NCBI GenBank assembly: GCA_963676385.2
Contig: CAXXMM010000010.1
Coordinates: 62,001 to 126,000, forward strand
DNA length: 64,000 bases
Origin: UBA1422 sp963676385
GTDB lineage: Bacteria > Bacillota > Clostridia > Peptostreptococcales > Anaerovoracaceae
Direction: 5' to 3'
In this document: piece by piece, positions 45,149 through 53,959 of the stretch
Numbering within the stretch: the first letter of the stretch is position 1
Layout of the letters: each line of letters begins with the position of its first letter
Translations under genes and position numbers: made by a program
The notes under the pieces: model-generated
Seen by the model: only the letters and a program-made list of their open reading frames with translations
The model's database searches: none
Told to the model about the DNA's origin: nothing

Positions 45149-46636
45149 CTACTTAGAATGTGCTTTCTTAAATTTTGCCAATTCATTGGCCTCGGCTTCT
45201 CCTTCTACCACCAGGTCGTGAATCCTCTTCGCAACTTCCGGCGGCAGGGGGTCTACTTTGTAGTTTTCCAGAATTTCTCTGGCTTGCTCGTTGGCAACTT
45301 GTGCCATGTCCTTGGCTCCCGCATTTTCCCAATTGTCCCGCATTCTTCGGTTAATCAGGTTGGTGGTGGACAGGTCACTTCTCATATACTTTAGGGTATG
45401 CCGCTCTGACAAGTAATTCCCTGCAGGTCCCACCTTTTTAATCACATCCAGGGCAATGGTCTCTTTGTTGACGGCGATGCCTTGCAGTACCCTTCGTATC
45501 ATTTTGACGATTTCCTGGTCAATCAGCAGACTTTCGTAGCTCATTGTCATGCCCATCTCCAACATGCCCATCCCATAAATCACGTTGCTGCCGGTCACTG
45601 CCGGAAGGAGTGAGGTAAGGGTTTTTTCGTGGCCCAATTGGATGTCCAGGCATTTGCTGTCCCCCTATGTCCCGCCTACATTGGTGGGAATGCCATAGTA
45701 GTGGCCGAGTTGGCCTACCGCCGCTCCGCACATGGCGTGCTCCGGTGCGCCTACCGGGGAGGTAATGGTTTTCATATCCATAATGGTGGTGGAAGTGCCA
45801 TACAAGATGGGGTTCCCTTTGTTCACCAACTGTGCCAAAACAATGCCTCCCAGGATTTCTGCGTTGGTGGTTACCAAAGTTCCTGCCAAGGTGGCCGGAG
45901 TGGTTCCTCCGCATAGTCCCATGGATAAAATGTCGATGGGCAATCCGTGTTCCGCGGACAGTTTGATAATGGACGTTTCGTTTTCGTTGATTTCAAGCGG
46001 GCTGTTGGGGCAGGCGCCCATGCAGATGATGGGACGTTCCCGAAGTTTGTCATAGCCTCCTTGAATGGTTGCCGCCATATCGATGAACCGTTGGGTGTTT
46101 TTTACCCCCTCCAAGTCATGGGCGAAGTTTTTGGTCAGGTTGTTAAAGACCACTTCCGCTTCGTGGAGAGCTCTTACCTTTTGGTTCACATCTCCCGCTG
46201 TGACGGCGATGGAAAATACATTGACTTCATCCAGGGCATCAATAAATCGAGCCACATTTCCCAAATCTTCTTTGGTGGATTCTCGTACGTCCCCGGTGTA
46301 TGGATCGATGATCATAACCCCGGTTCCAAAATTCTTGTAAGCCACCCGTTTCTTCCCAATCAAAGTGTCATTCTTCGGGTTTCGTCCGCAAAGAGTAAAT
46401 TCCTCGGGACAGGATTCAATGGCATCGTTGACCAGATTGGCAGGAAAGCGTACCCGGTCCGTTTCACGGTCCACGTCGCAACCGGCAGCGCTGAGAATGT
46501 CATGGGCATCTTTTCCGTGAATCTGAAGTCCGTAGTCCCCCATCAAGTCCAACGTGGACTGATGGATGGCATCCAAATCTTCATTCCCCAGAATGCAGTA
46601 CCCTTGTATGTCGTCTTCGTGTTTGAATTTTGACAT
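45149..46636 (-). CDS. mttB: trimethylamine:corrinoid methyltransferase with pyrrolysine at codon 324
   Basis: 495 residues when the in-frame TAG at 45665-45667 is read as pyrrolysine. The first 323 residues end YYGIPTNVGGT; after the amber codon the frame continues GDSKCLDIQLGHEKTLTSLL to the end. The length equals that of archaeal MttB (495) and the GGT-amber-GDSK context is the diagnostic one, distinguishing it from the much larger non-Pyl MttB superfamily. It demethylates trimethylamine onto MttC. The final codon is itself TAG, followed by TAC and TAA. Ribosome-binding site aaaggag. Confidence 0.95.
45665..45667 (-). other. amber codon read as pyrrolysine in mttB
   Basis: Codon 324 of mttB is TAG, flanked by NVGGT and GDSK, the conserved Pyl position of true trimethylamine methyltransferases. 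Confidence 0.93.
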
Positions 46637-46664
46637 TTGCTGCTCCTTTAATCATGTCGGGAAA

Positions 46665-47312
46665 TTATTTTCCTTCAATGCAAGCTAAAATGTAGTTTAC
46701 CGCATCTCCGGCCTCTTCGCAGTATGCATCGGCACCGATTTTTTCGGCCCATCTCTTGGTAACGGGCGCACCGCCTACCATGGTCTTTACTTTGTCACGA
46801 AGACCGGCTTCTTTGAGAGCTTCTTCAATGTCTTTTTGAACCGTCATGGTTGTGGTCAATAGAGCACTGCTGCCAACAAAGTCTGCGTTTGTTTCTTTTA
46901 CCTTTTCAATGAAAACAGATGCGGGAACTTCCCTTCCCAAATCATGAACTTCAATGCCGTTGGTCTTTACCAAAGAAGCAACGATGCCTTTGCCGATATC
47001 ATGAACGTCGCCTTCTACAGTGGCAATAACCATAACACCTTTGGCCTTTTTTTCAGAAGCATCCAATTTGCTTTCAATGACTTCTGTGGCCATTTTCATG
47101 ACTTCGGTACTAAAAATCAATTCGGGAAGAAAGATTTCGCCTCTACCAAACAAATCTCCGAGATGTCGGATGCCGGCACTAAATCCGTCGGCCAGTAAAT
47201 CGACCATACTGATGCCCTCAGCTTCTGCAGCGTCCAAAGCTTCTTTGGCCATGTCTTCGTCGCATTCCACGATAGAGTCAAATGCTTTTTTGATGATATC
47301 ATCTTTTGCCAT
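46665..47312 (-). CDS. mttC: trimethylamine corrinoid protein MttC
   Basis: 215 residues. Helical cap about 1-90, then the B12-binding domain with EGDVHDIGKGIVASLVKTNG (His104 is the lower cobalt ligand), SALLTTTM and GGAPVTKRWAEKIGADAYCEEA. It is first in the operon, 28 bases before mttB, with ribosome-binding site aaaggagg. It carries methyl groups from MttB to an acceptor methyltransferase not present in the window. It is clearly paralogous to the MtbC-like protein downstream. Confidence 0.93.
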   Translation of the reverse strand: MAKDDIIKKAFDSIVECDEDMAKEALDAAEAEGISMVDLLADGFSAGIRHLGDLFGRGEIFLPELIFSTEVMKMATEVIESKLDASEKKAKGVMVIATVEGDVHDIGKGIVASLVKTNGIEVHDLGREVPASVFIEKVKETNADFVGSSALLTTTMTVQKDIEEALKEAGLRDKVKTMVGGAPVTKRWAEKIGADAYCEEAGDAVNYILACIEGK

Positions 47313-47462
47313 GTGTCTTGTTCCTCCTTTATAACTTAGTCTGGGTTAATATGTTAAGTTTCAGACTATTCTAACGTCTATATTAAAGGTTGAATTAGAA
47401 AAATAATAGAAATAGCGTTGGCAGTTTTTGTAATTTCATATGGTTAAATTCGGCCAAAATAG

Positions 47463-47491
47463 TTGTATTTTGTCATTCTCGCTGATATGAT
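47463..47491 (+). promoter_or_regulatory. probable promoter of the PocR/AraC regulator
   Basis: -35 TTGTAT (47463-47468), 17-base spacer, -10 TATGAT (47486-47491). The 217-base divergent gap must also hold the mttC promoter, for which I see no convincing sigma-A or sigma-54 match. Confidence 0.5.
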
Positions 47492-47529
47492 ATAAAAATC
47501 GTTATAAAAACAGGCAAAAAGGAGACTTT

Positions 47530-48864
47530 ATGGCCACCAATCGAGATGTGATTTCCCTGCAAGCCGTTAATCATGGCTTGCCGCTGAGGACGGAAGAACT
47601 AAAAAAACTGGAAGAAGCTATGACCGCTTTTTCTGAATTTACGGGTGTTCCGGTGACCTTTTTTAATGCCAAAGGGGAACCTATCTGGGAACGTCGAGGG
47701 GAAGCAAAACTGTGTAATTTGTTTGATATTTACCGTGAGCCGGGAAGCCTTTGCCGCAAAGGGCTGCTTTCGGCCACCAAAATTTCTAACCAACTAGGGG
47801 ATCCCTATGTTTTTGTATGTAAGGCGGGGTTTGTAAACATTTCCATGCCAATCATGATTATGGGCAAATCCTTTGGTCACTTTGTTGCCGGCCCTATGGT
47901 AATGGGAATCATGCAGGAAAGTTTGTTGACAAATATTTTTTCCCTTACGAAAGTCAATGAAACAGACATTCCAAAACTGATGGTTTTTGTCCGAGGCATG
48001 CGGGACTACACCCCCAAGGAAGTTTCTCATTTATCGGTTATGTTTGGCAGTGGGGTGATTTCTTCTATTCGACAAAATGCTGAGTACGCCAAAATTTCCA
48101 GCCGCAATGCGGAGCAACAACGAATTGGGGAGCGGATTCGTCTTCGCAAGCAGGATGGAGACGCGCGAGACAATAGGTTACCCTTGGAGCGGGCGCATAA
48201 ACTGGAAACTCAATTGGCAAACTTGATTGAAGCCGGTGAAGCCGAAAAGGCTTCGGATTTGGTGAGAGAATGGGTGGAAGAACTTGCCTTGGCGGAAGCG
48301 GGAGATTTGGCGGCGGTAAAAATAAAAATCCTTAGCAGTTGTACCGTGTTGGCACGGTTGACAGAAGAAGATTCATTTATCTATGAAATCGATGAATTAA
48401 GTGAGGCGGGGGACATAGAAGAGTTGACCCACCTGACAGGTAATTTCGTTGGGAAATTATCCATTTCATTTAATGCTTCCTCATATGGGGGGAATTCACA
48501 GTTGATTCGAAATGCTTTAGATTATATCCATCAAAACTATGATAAAAAAATAGCTTTGGCCGGGGCAGCAGAGATTCTTCATATTAATCCTTCCTATCTT
48601 TCTATGTTGTTTAAGCAAGAGGTGGGGCTGGCTTTCACGGATTATGTAAATAATTTTCGAATTGTAAAAAGCAGAGATTTGCTTTCCAGAACCAACCTTA
48701 GCCTGGGAGAAATAGCCGCTATGACCGGCTTTGAAGATCAAAGCTATTTCTCAAAAACCTTCAAAAAATTCACAGCGTCCACGCCTATGGAATTTCGAAA
48801 AAATCATAAGGCACGCAATGCTGCAGAGCGCCAGCAAAAACTCTTTAATCTGGGAGGCTCCTAA
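47530..48864 (+). CDS. PocR-domain AraC-family transcriptional regulator, likely controls the methylamine operon
   Basis: 444 residues. Residues about 20-190 look like a PocR sensory domain, with spaced cysteines (KLCNLFDIY, SLCRKG, YVFVCKAGFVNISMPI) and GKSFGHFVAGP. The C-terminal 100 residues are a two-helix-turn-helix AraC domain (KIALAGAAEILHINPSYLSM and SLGEIAAMTGFEDQSYFSKTF). It is divergent from mttC with about 217 bases between. PocR domains bind small molecules; here a methylamine or its product is the natural candidate by position only. Confidence 0.85.
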   Translation: MATNRDVISLQAVNHGLPLRTEELKKLEEAMTAFSEFTGVPVTFFNAKGEPIWERRGEAKLCNLFDIYREPGSLCRKGLLSATKISNQLGDPYVFVCKAGFVNISMPIMIMGKSFGHFVAGPMVMGIMQESLLTNIFSLTKVNETDIPKLMVFVRGMRDYTPKEVSHLSVMFGSGVISSIRQNAEYAKISSRNAEQQRIGERIRLRKQDGDARDNRLPLERAHKLETQLANLIEAGEAEKASDLVREWVEELALAEAGDLAAVKIKILSSCTVLARLTEEDSFIYEIDELSEAGDIEELTHLTGNFVGKLSISFNASSYGGNSQLIRNALDYIHQNYDKKIALAGAAEILHINPSYLSMLFKQEVGLAFTDYVNNFRIVKSRDLLSRTNLSLGEIAAMTGFEDQSYFSKTFKKFTASTPMEFRKNHKARNAAERQQKLFNLGGS

Positions 48865-48984
48865 TTCGCCCGCACTTGGCCATGCGGTTTTCAAAAAGCT
48901 AAATTCCAAACCGTGACGGCTATGGCACAAAGTTCCTCGAATCCCAAAATACATTGAAAAATGAAAGGAAATCACAAAAATACT

Positions 48985-49013
48985 TTGACATTGACCGTCA
49001 AACCATATACAAT
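48985..49013 (+). promoter_or_regulatory. sigma-A promoter of rplM-rpsI
   Basis: -35 TTGACA (48985-48990), 17-base spacer, -10 TACAAT (49008-49013). A TTTGAC/GTCAAA inverted repeat overlaps the -35 box. Confidence 0.85.
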
Positions 49014-49019
49014 ACCTTT

Positions 49020-49195
49020 GTCGCGCGTTAGGAACCGTTATCCGTGACCGCGAAACTAAATTATTTTTAGTCATGCCGAACCAGATTTAGCACGGAATTA
49101 TCTGTGGGAATCCCAGTAGGCAGCGCCGAACCAGATTTAGGAAATTCAGAATGGATGAAGCTCCAAAAATCCCAGTAGGTAGAAAGGAAACCCCA
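49020..49195 (+). ncRNA. structured rplM leader, candidate L13 autoregulatory RNA with internal duplication
   Basis: The leader starts TCGCGCGTTAGGAACCG and closes a stem with CCGCGA (49021-49053), resembling the compact hairpin of Firmicute L13 leaders. Downstream is a duplicated block: GCCGAACCAGATTTAG at 49075-49090 and 49125-49140, and AATCCCAGTAGG at 49109-49120 and 49168-49179. Ribosomal protein L13 (or S9) binding here would repress its own operon. The L13-leader identity is from memory of the family shape. Confidence 0.5.
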
Positions 49196-49624
49196 ATGAA
49201 ATCGTTTATTGCGAAGCCAGCAGAAGTGGAACACAAGTGGTACGTCATTGATGCTGAAGGTCAAACCTTAGGCAGAATGGCATCCGAAATTGCATCCATT
49301 CTTCGCGGCAAAAAGAAGCCGACTTACACCCCCCATGTTGACTGTGGTGACTACGTCATCGTAATCAATGCTGAAAAGGTAGAAGTAACAGGCAACAAAA
49401 GACAGGACAAAATCTACAAGAGACATACCGGTTATCCGGGTGGCTTAAGAGAGATGAACTTTGACACCATGCAAAAGAAGCATCCTGAAGACATCATTAC
49501 ACACGCCGTCAAAGGCATGATGCCCAACGGAAAGCTGGGACGTGCAATGTTGAAGAAGCTAAAAGTATACGTGGGTCCGACACATGAGCATGCCGCTCAA
49601 AAGCCGGAAACATGGACATTCTAG
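49196..49624 (+). CDS. rplM: 50S ribosomal protein L13
   Basis: 142 residues from the ATG at 49196 (ribosome-binding site aaagga); a reading from 49151 adds leader-encoded residues and is rejected. The family pattern WYVIDAEGQTLGRMAS, YKRHTGYPGGLRE and AVKGMMPNGKLGRAMLKKL is complete. The stop is TAG. Confidence 0.98.
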   Translation: MKSFIAKPAEVEHKWYVIDAEGQTLGRMASEIASILRGKKKPTYTPHVDCGDYVIVINAEKVEVTGNKRQDKIYKRHTGYPGGLREMNFDTMQKKHPEDIITHAVKGMMPNGKLGRAMLKKLKVYVGPTHEHAAQKPETWTF

Positions 49625-49641
49625 GAAGGGAGGAATAAGAA

Positions 49642-50037
49642 ATGGCAAAGATCCAATTTATGGGAACTGGTAGAAGAAAGTCTTCCGTTGCTAGAGTAAG
49701 ATTAATCCCCGGCAAAGGAAACATTACCGTAAACAAAAAACCTCTTGACGATTACCTTGCAATGGAAATCGTAAAAAGAGAAGTAAGAAGACCTTTTGAG
49801 GTAGCAGGTTGCGAAGGTAAGTACGATGTAATCGCTACAGTTCATGGCGGCGGATTCACCGGACAAGCCGGAGCGTTAAGACATGGTATTTCAAGAGCCT
49901 TGTGTCAAGCTGACAAAGAAGCCAACAGAGCACCTTTGAAGGCGGCAGGATTTCTAACAAGAGATCCAAGAATGAAAGAAAGAAAGAAGTACGGTCTGAA
50001 AAAAGCAAGAAGAGCAAGCCAGTTCTCCAAGCGTTAA
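49642..50037 (+). CDS. rpsI: 30S ribosomal protein S9
   Basis: 131 residues. GTGRRKSSVARVRLIPGKG near the start and the basic end KYGLKKARRASQFSKR are the S9 signature; the C-terminal tail reaches the P-site tRNA. It follows rplM by 17 bases in the standard pair. Confidence 0.98.
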   Translation: MAKIQFMGTGRRKSSVARVRLIPGKGNITVNKKPLDDYLAMEIVKREVRRPFEVAGCEGKYDVIATVHGGGFTGQAGALRHGISRALCQADKEANRAPLKAAGFLTRDPRMKERKKYGLKKARRASQFSKR

Positions 50038-50126
50038 TCGACCAGGGCATTACTTTCCAAACCGGATTGGAATGGCAAACTTCAAAAGATTTCAGGGGCT
50101 TCAAAGCCCAAACAAATCAAACAGTC

Positions 50127-50163
50127 AACCCCCGCAAACCTTGTTTGCAGGGGTTTTGTTTTT
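50127..50163 (+). terminator. terminator of rplM-rpsI
   Basis: AACCCCCGCAAAC pairs with GTTTGCAGGGGTT (one mismatch) over a short loop, followed by TTGTTTTT. Confidence 0.85.
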
Positions 50164-50377
50164 GGGAGTGCTGGAGTATAATCATAGAAAGCCGATGAAA
50201 CTTAGGTTGCATCCCTTCAGGCAAAGTTGACCAGGATAAGATCCCGTGGACCCGGCCAGGCCAACTAAACCAAGGGCGGTAGGCCTTGCAACATACTCAA
50301 AAAACCACGACTGAAGCAAATGTGCTTGGTCAAAACTACAAGGGTTAGCAAACCGCAAACAAAAAACGGAGGTACTT

Positions 50378-51130
50378 ATGAAACTGATTTCCTGGAATGT
50401 CAATGGGTTGAGAGCCTGCATGGGCAAAGGATTTATGGATTTCTTTCTGACAGAGAAGCCGGACATGCTTTGCTTGCAAGAAATTAAGATGGAAGAAGGA
50501 CAGGGGGAGGTCATTACGGAAGGCTATCACCAGTATTGGCATTCGGCGGAAAAGAAGGGATACTCCGGAACTTTACTCTTTTCGAAAGAAGAGCCACTGT
50601 CCGTCCGTTTTGGCGTCGGCATTGAGGAACACGATAAGGAAGGGCGAGTTATTACCGCTGAATATGAAGACTTTTTTCTTGTAAATGTATATACGCCAAA
50701 CTCCAAAGATCAGTTACAACGACTGGAATATCGTATGCTGTGGGAAGATGTTTTTCGCAGTTATTTGAAGGGTTTGGAGAAAAGCAAGCCAGTTATCGTT
50801 TGCGGTGACCTGAATGTGGCCCACAAGGAAATTGATTTGAAAAACCCCAAGTCCAATCGCAGAAACGCTGGATTTACCGATGAAGAGCGAGGGAAGTTGA
50901 CGGAGCTGCTTGATGCCGGCTTCGTGGATACCTTCCGGTACTTTTATCCTGACTTGGAAAGTGCATATTCTTGGTGGAGCTATCGATTCAATGCGCGGGC
51001 CAACAACGCCGGATGGAGAATTGACTACTTTTTAGTGTCGGAGGGACTGAAGCTTCGGTTAAAAAATGCGGCAATTCGTAATGAAGTGTTTGGAAGTGAC
51101 CACTGCCCGGTGGTGTTGGAATTGGCGTAG
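50378..51130 (+). CDS. xth: exodeoxyribonuclease III (AP endonuclease)
   Basis: 250 residues. Catalytic segments of the EEP fold: ISWNVNGLRA, CLQEIKMEEG, GDLNVAHKEIDL, and GSDHCPV at the end. WWSYRFNARANNAGWRIDYFLVS is a further family motif. It cleaves abasic sites in base excision repair. It is monocistronic with ribosome-binding site ggagg. The stop is TAG, and the frame stays open for about 43 codons beyond it. Confidence 0.95.
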   Translation: MKLISWNVNGLRACMGKGFMDFFLTEKPDMLCLQEIKMEEGQGEVITEGYHQYWHSAEKKGYSGTLLFSKEEPLSVRFGVGIEEHDKEGRVITAEYEDFFLVNVYTPNSKDQLQRLEYRMLWEDVFRSYLKGLEKSKPVIVCGDLNVAHKEIDLKNPKSNRRNAGFTDEERGKLTELLDAGFVDTFRYFYPDLESAYSWWSYRFNARANNAGWRIDYFLVSEGLKLRLKNAAIRNEVFGSDHCPVVLELA

Positions 51131-51295
51131 AGGATATCGGAGATGCCGAAGTTGAAGATGACGAAACCCAATAAAATGGAGGGACCAAAGGAAATGGACC
51201 TTGAAATTCTAAAAAACTTAGGTTTTGGAAAAAAATCTGTATATTTTAGGTTTCGTCACCATTTTCCCACATGATGAGAAAAAAGCAGAAAAAGG

Positions 51296-52195
51296 CTATT
51301 TGATGACATCGTGAATTCCAATATCCGCTACAGCTAGGTTTCCAAGAAAAGGTTGGACGGCAGAAGACAGGTGCACTGGCTTGAGGCTATGAAAAGCAAT
51401 GGTGTGTGTTGCATTTACGCAAAGACCTGGAGAAACGGGACGGACCCAATTGTTCTTAAGGCTATTCGGGGAACGGGTTTCGGGATTTTCGGTTAAATTC
51501 ATATCCCCAGAGAGGCCTGATGGGAGATCTAAAGAAAACACAAAAGTTTCTCCTGCCGTGTCAGGTTTTTGGTTTATCCAACGGATAATCCGAGCCACTT
51601 CCGGGGAAAGGTCGCCGCGGAACCCGGTTCCATAGATGGCATCTACCAATATGGTCACAGAGAAGGGGTCTGAATTTTTTGAGGGATCTTCCGTTGATCC
51701 GGACAATTGATGCAGAAAGGTATCGAGAAACATTTCTTTGGAGAAATGCTTCACTTCTCGAGGCAGCAATTTGTAATTTGCCATGGCATCAGGGGTCTTA
51801 GGTTGACCTTCAACGAAAATTACTGAAACGGGAAACCCCCGCTGAGAAAGTAACCGAGCCACCACCAAACCATCGCCTCCGTTGTTGCCTTTTCCGCAAA
51901 AGATGAATACGGGGAGGGCTTCGGTTGAATTGCAAATAGGCGATTTGGAGTCCGGTGGTTGGAAAAAGCCGCTGTCGCCGGAAAAGCTGCGGCCACGGGA
52001 AAAGGCGGGAGAAAGAGCGCCGCAGATTTCGGCTTCTATATAAGAAGTTGCACAGAATCCGGCATTTTCCATCATTTGATAATAGGATAGTCCTGCTTCG
52101 TCAGCAGCCTTTTCCAGCGCCTTCATTGCTGCGCAGGTCACAAAGGGTAAAGAAGATGGATGCTTAAGATCCACAGTAGTAATGCCAGAGGACAT
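51296..52195 (-). CDS. nnrE: NAD(P)H-hydrate epimerase (YjeF N-domain only)
   Basis: 299 residues from the ATG at 52195 (aaggag upstream). The ligand loop CGKGNNGGDGLVVARLLSQRG, DAIYGTGFRGDLS and LDLPSGLSGD are the YjeF-N hallmarks; the enzyme repairs damaged NAD(P)HX. The dehydratase domain (NnrD), usually fused, is absent and not seen nearby. Two low-complexity insertions (about 65-95 and 235-260) make it longer than usual. The stop is TAG. Confidence 0.85.
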   Translation of the reverse strand: MSSGITTVDLKHPSSLPFVTCAAMKALEKAADEAGLSYYQMMENAGFCATSYIEAEICGALSPAFSRGRSFSGDSGFFQPPDSKSPICNSTEALPVFIFCGKGNNGGDGLVVARLLSQRGFPVSVIFVEGQPKTPDAMANYKLLPREVKHFSKEMFLDTFLHQLSGSTEDPSKNSDPFSVTILVDAIYGTGFRGDLSPEVARIIRWINQKPDTAGETFVFSLDLPSGLSGDMNLTENPETRSPNSLKNNWVRPVSPGLCVNATHTIAFHSLKPVHLSSAVQPFLGNLAVADIGIHDVIK

Positions 52196-52308
52196 GGATT
52201 TCAACTCCTTTCCAAGTGTATCGACCCATAGATTTCATAAGTTTCATAAATTTGGACCGGGGATTCCAACCCATAGGCGACTGTCCCTATGGATACCAAA
52301 ATTACAAT

Positions 52309-53910
52309 TTACAATTTTGAGATATCCAGACAGTCAAAGGTGTTTAAAAATGGTCGCAACATTTCGGCAATGCGTTTGCATCCACCGGGAATGTCGGATT
52401 CAATGTTCAGGGGCATAAGAGGATCATGTAATGATTTTCGCAACAGGCACCAACCTTGGGCGCCTTCTGTATTCCCGGAGCCATCCATCCCGGACAAGCT
52501 GTCTGCCCCAAAAGAAAAGTTCAAACGAACACCCTCGTAGTTGGGAGAAACCACTTGAATTCCAGCAGTTTCTTCGGCCCAAGCCAACAATTCTTCCAAA
52601 ACCTTATCCCCATAAGAACCATATTCTTCACAGGTGATTTTCATGCGGACTTCCCGTTCTTCTCCAGGATCTTTTAGTCCTGCCAGAAGTTGATCGATGG
52701 TTTTTCCCTCTTTCGCAAGATGGGTGGCCTTTACCACGATTTTTGCTGCAAGGTAAGCACCGTCATCAAGAAAATAGTTTTCTTTTAATGCGGCATGACC
52801 GGAAGTTTCAATGGCCAACTGGCAATTTATACCGGCACGGTTTAGTTCGACGGCCTTGTTGATGACATTCTTATATCCGCGTTTGAAACGAAGGTGGTGA
52901 AGCCCGAGGGGACCTTCCAGAAAAACAGTCAAATGATTGCTGGTAATACTGTCGGTTACAACGGTGGAACCAGGATGGTCTTGAGAAATTAGAGACGCTG
53001 CCAAAGCAACAATGCGGTTTCGGCTGATTTCGTTTCCGCATCCATCTACAGCCGCAGAACGATCCACATCCGTATCAAAAATTAATCCAAAATCCGCCCC
53101 GGAAGAAATCACTGCCATACTAACAGCATGCATGGCTTCTTTGTTTTCCGGATTGGGAGGATGATTGGGAAAAGTTCCGTCAGGGGTCAAAAATTGGCTG
53201 GCACTAATGTCGGCCCCAAGAGGTGCCAAAACTTGGGTGGCAAAAAACCCGCCGGAGCCATTGCCTGCATCGACGACGATGCGAAGCCCGGAAAGAGGGA
53301 GCTGCCCCCCGGCACTTCCAATGCCCTTTTTTATAATTCCACGCAGGTGCTTGTAATACTCGTCCATTAAATTGATTGGTGTTGAAGGATATGTTTTCTT
53401 GCCCAAAACCATTTGAAAGTTGTCTTCAAAAATGGCAGGACCCAACAAGGTTAATGCCTTTTTACCCCCGCCGGCAGTTTGCAGTATTTGGGAAATGTCT
53501 GACTTGTTTAGACCACCATCCTTGTCAAAGAATTTAAAGCCATTTCGATTTGATGGCAGATGGCTGGCGGTAATCATAATAGCACCATCACAGGAAAACC
53601 CGGGAAAAATCGTGGACATGAACATGGCCGGCGTAGACGCCAAACCGCAGTCCAGCACTTCCGTACCATAGGGCCCCATTCCAGTGGTTAATCCATGAAA
53701 AAGATGTTTTCCGGAAAGCCGGGGATCTCGACCAATGGCAACAGTCAAACGATCCGGGGTCTTGCCGGTTTTGTTGCAAAGCCAAAGCAAAAACCCTCGA
53801 GCAATCTTTGCAGCCTCATCGGCAGACAGGGTAACAGGCTCTCCCTCAACGCCGCTTAAAGAAACTCCTCGGATATCACTGCCATTTTGCAAATTTTTCA
53901 AATCTTCCAT
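52309..53910 (-). CDS. phosphomannomutase/phosphoglucomutase family enzyme
   Basis: 533 residues. The phosphoserine loop ITASHLPSNRNGFKFF (active Ser in TASH) and the metal-binding DTDVDRSAAVD are intact. The sugar-binding ETSGHAALKENYFLDDGAYLA and a C-terminal phosphate-binding domain (NYEGVRLNF) complete the four-domain alpha-D-phosphohexomutase. It interconverts sugar 1- and 6-phosphates for cell-envelope precursors. Which hexose cannot be told. Ribosome-binding site ggaggg. Confidence 0.88.
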   Translation of the reverse strand: MEDLKNLQNGSDIRGVSLSGVEGEPVTLSADEAAKIARGFLLWLCNKTGKTPDRLTVAIGRDPRLSGKHLFHGLTTGMGPYGTEVLDCGLASTPAMFMSTIFPGFSCDGAIMITASHLPSNRNGFKFFDKDGGLNKSDISQILQTAGGGKKALTLLGPAIFEDNFQMVLGKKTYPSTPINLMDEYYKHLRGIIKKGIGSAGGQLPLSGLRIVVDAGNGSGGFFATQVLAPLGADISASQFLTPDGTFPNHPPNPENKEAMHAVSMAVISSGADFGLIFDTDVDRSAAVDGCGNEISRNRIVALAASLISQDHPGSTVVTDSITSNHLTVFLEGPLGLHHLRFKRGYKNVINKAVELNRAGINCQLAIETSGHAALKENYFLDDGAYLAAKIVVKATHLAKEGKTIDQLLAGLKDPGEEREVRMKITCEEYGSYGDKVLEELLAWAEETAGIQVVSPNYEGVRLNFSFGADSLSGMDGSGNTEGAQGWCLLRKSLHDPLMPLNIESDIPGGCKRIAEMLRPFLNTFDCLDISKL

Positions 53911-53959
53911 AGCACACCCTCCATATATTAAATAAACAAATTTCTGCTAACAATCTTTA

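Noticed and set aside
45149..45637. A separate 162-residue gene after the 323-residue methyltransferase fragment
   Set aside because: It is the C-terminal third of mttB in the same frame, separated only by the amber codon and nine sense codons.
50166..50377. Possible structured RNA or riboswitch before xth
   Set aside because: There are some complementary segments (GTTGCA/TTGCAAC, GTTG/CAAC), but no conserved riboswitch core I can recognise and no terminator, so it is left unannotated.
51159..51258. TGACGAAACC/GGTTTCGTCA inverted repeat between xth and nnrE
   Set aside because: The ten-base arms are perfect but 80 bases apart with no T tract or known site type. It could be coincidence or a weak long-range stem, so it is not annotated.
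51131..51262. Amber readthrough extension of xth by about 43 residues
   Set aside because: Exonuclease III is complete at the TAG, no family member has such a tail, and the extension is low-complexity and AT-rich.
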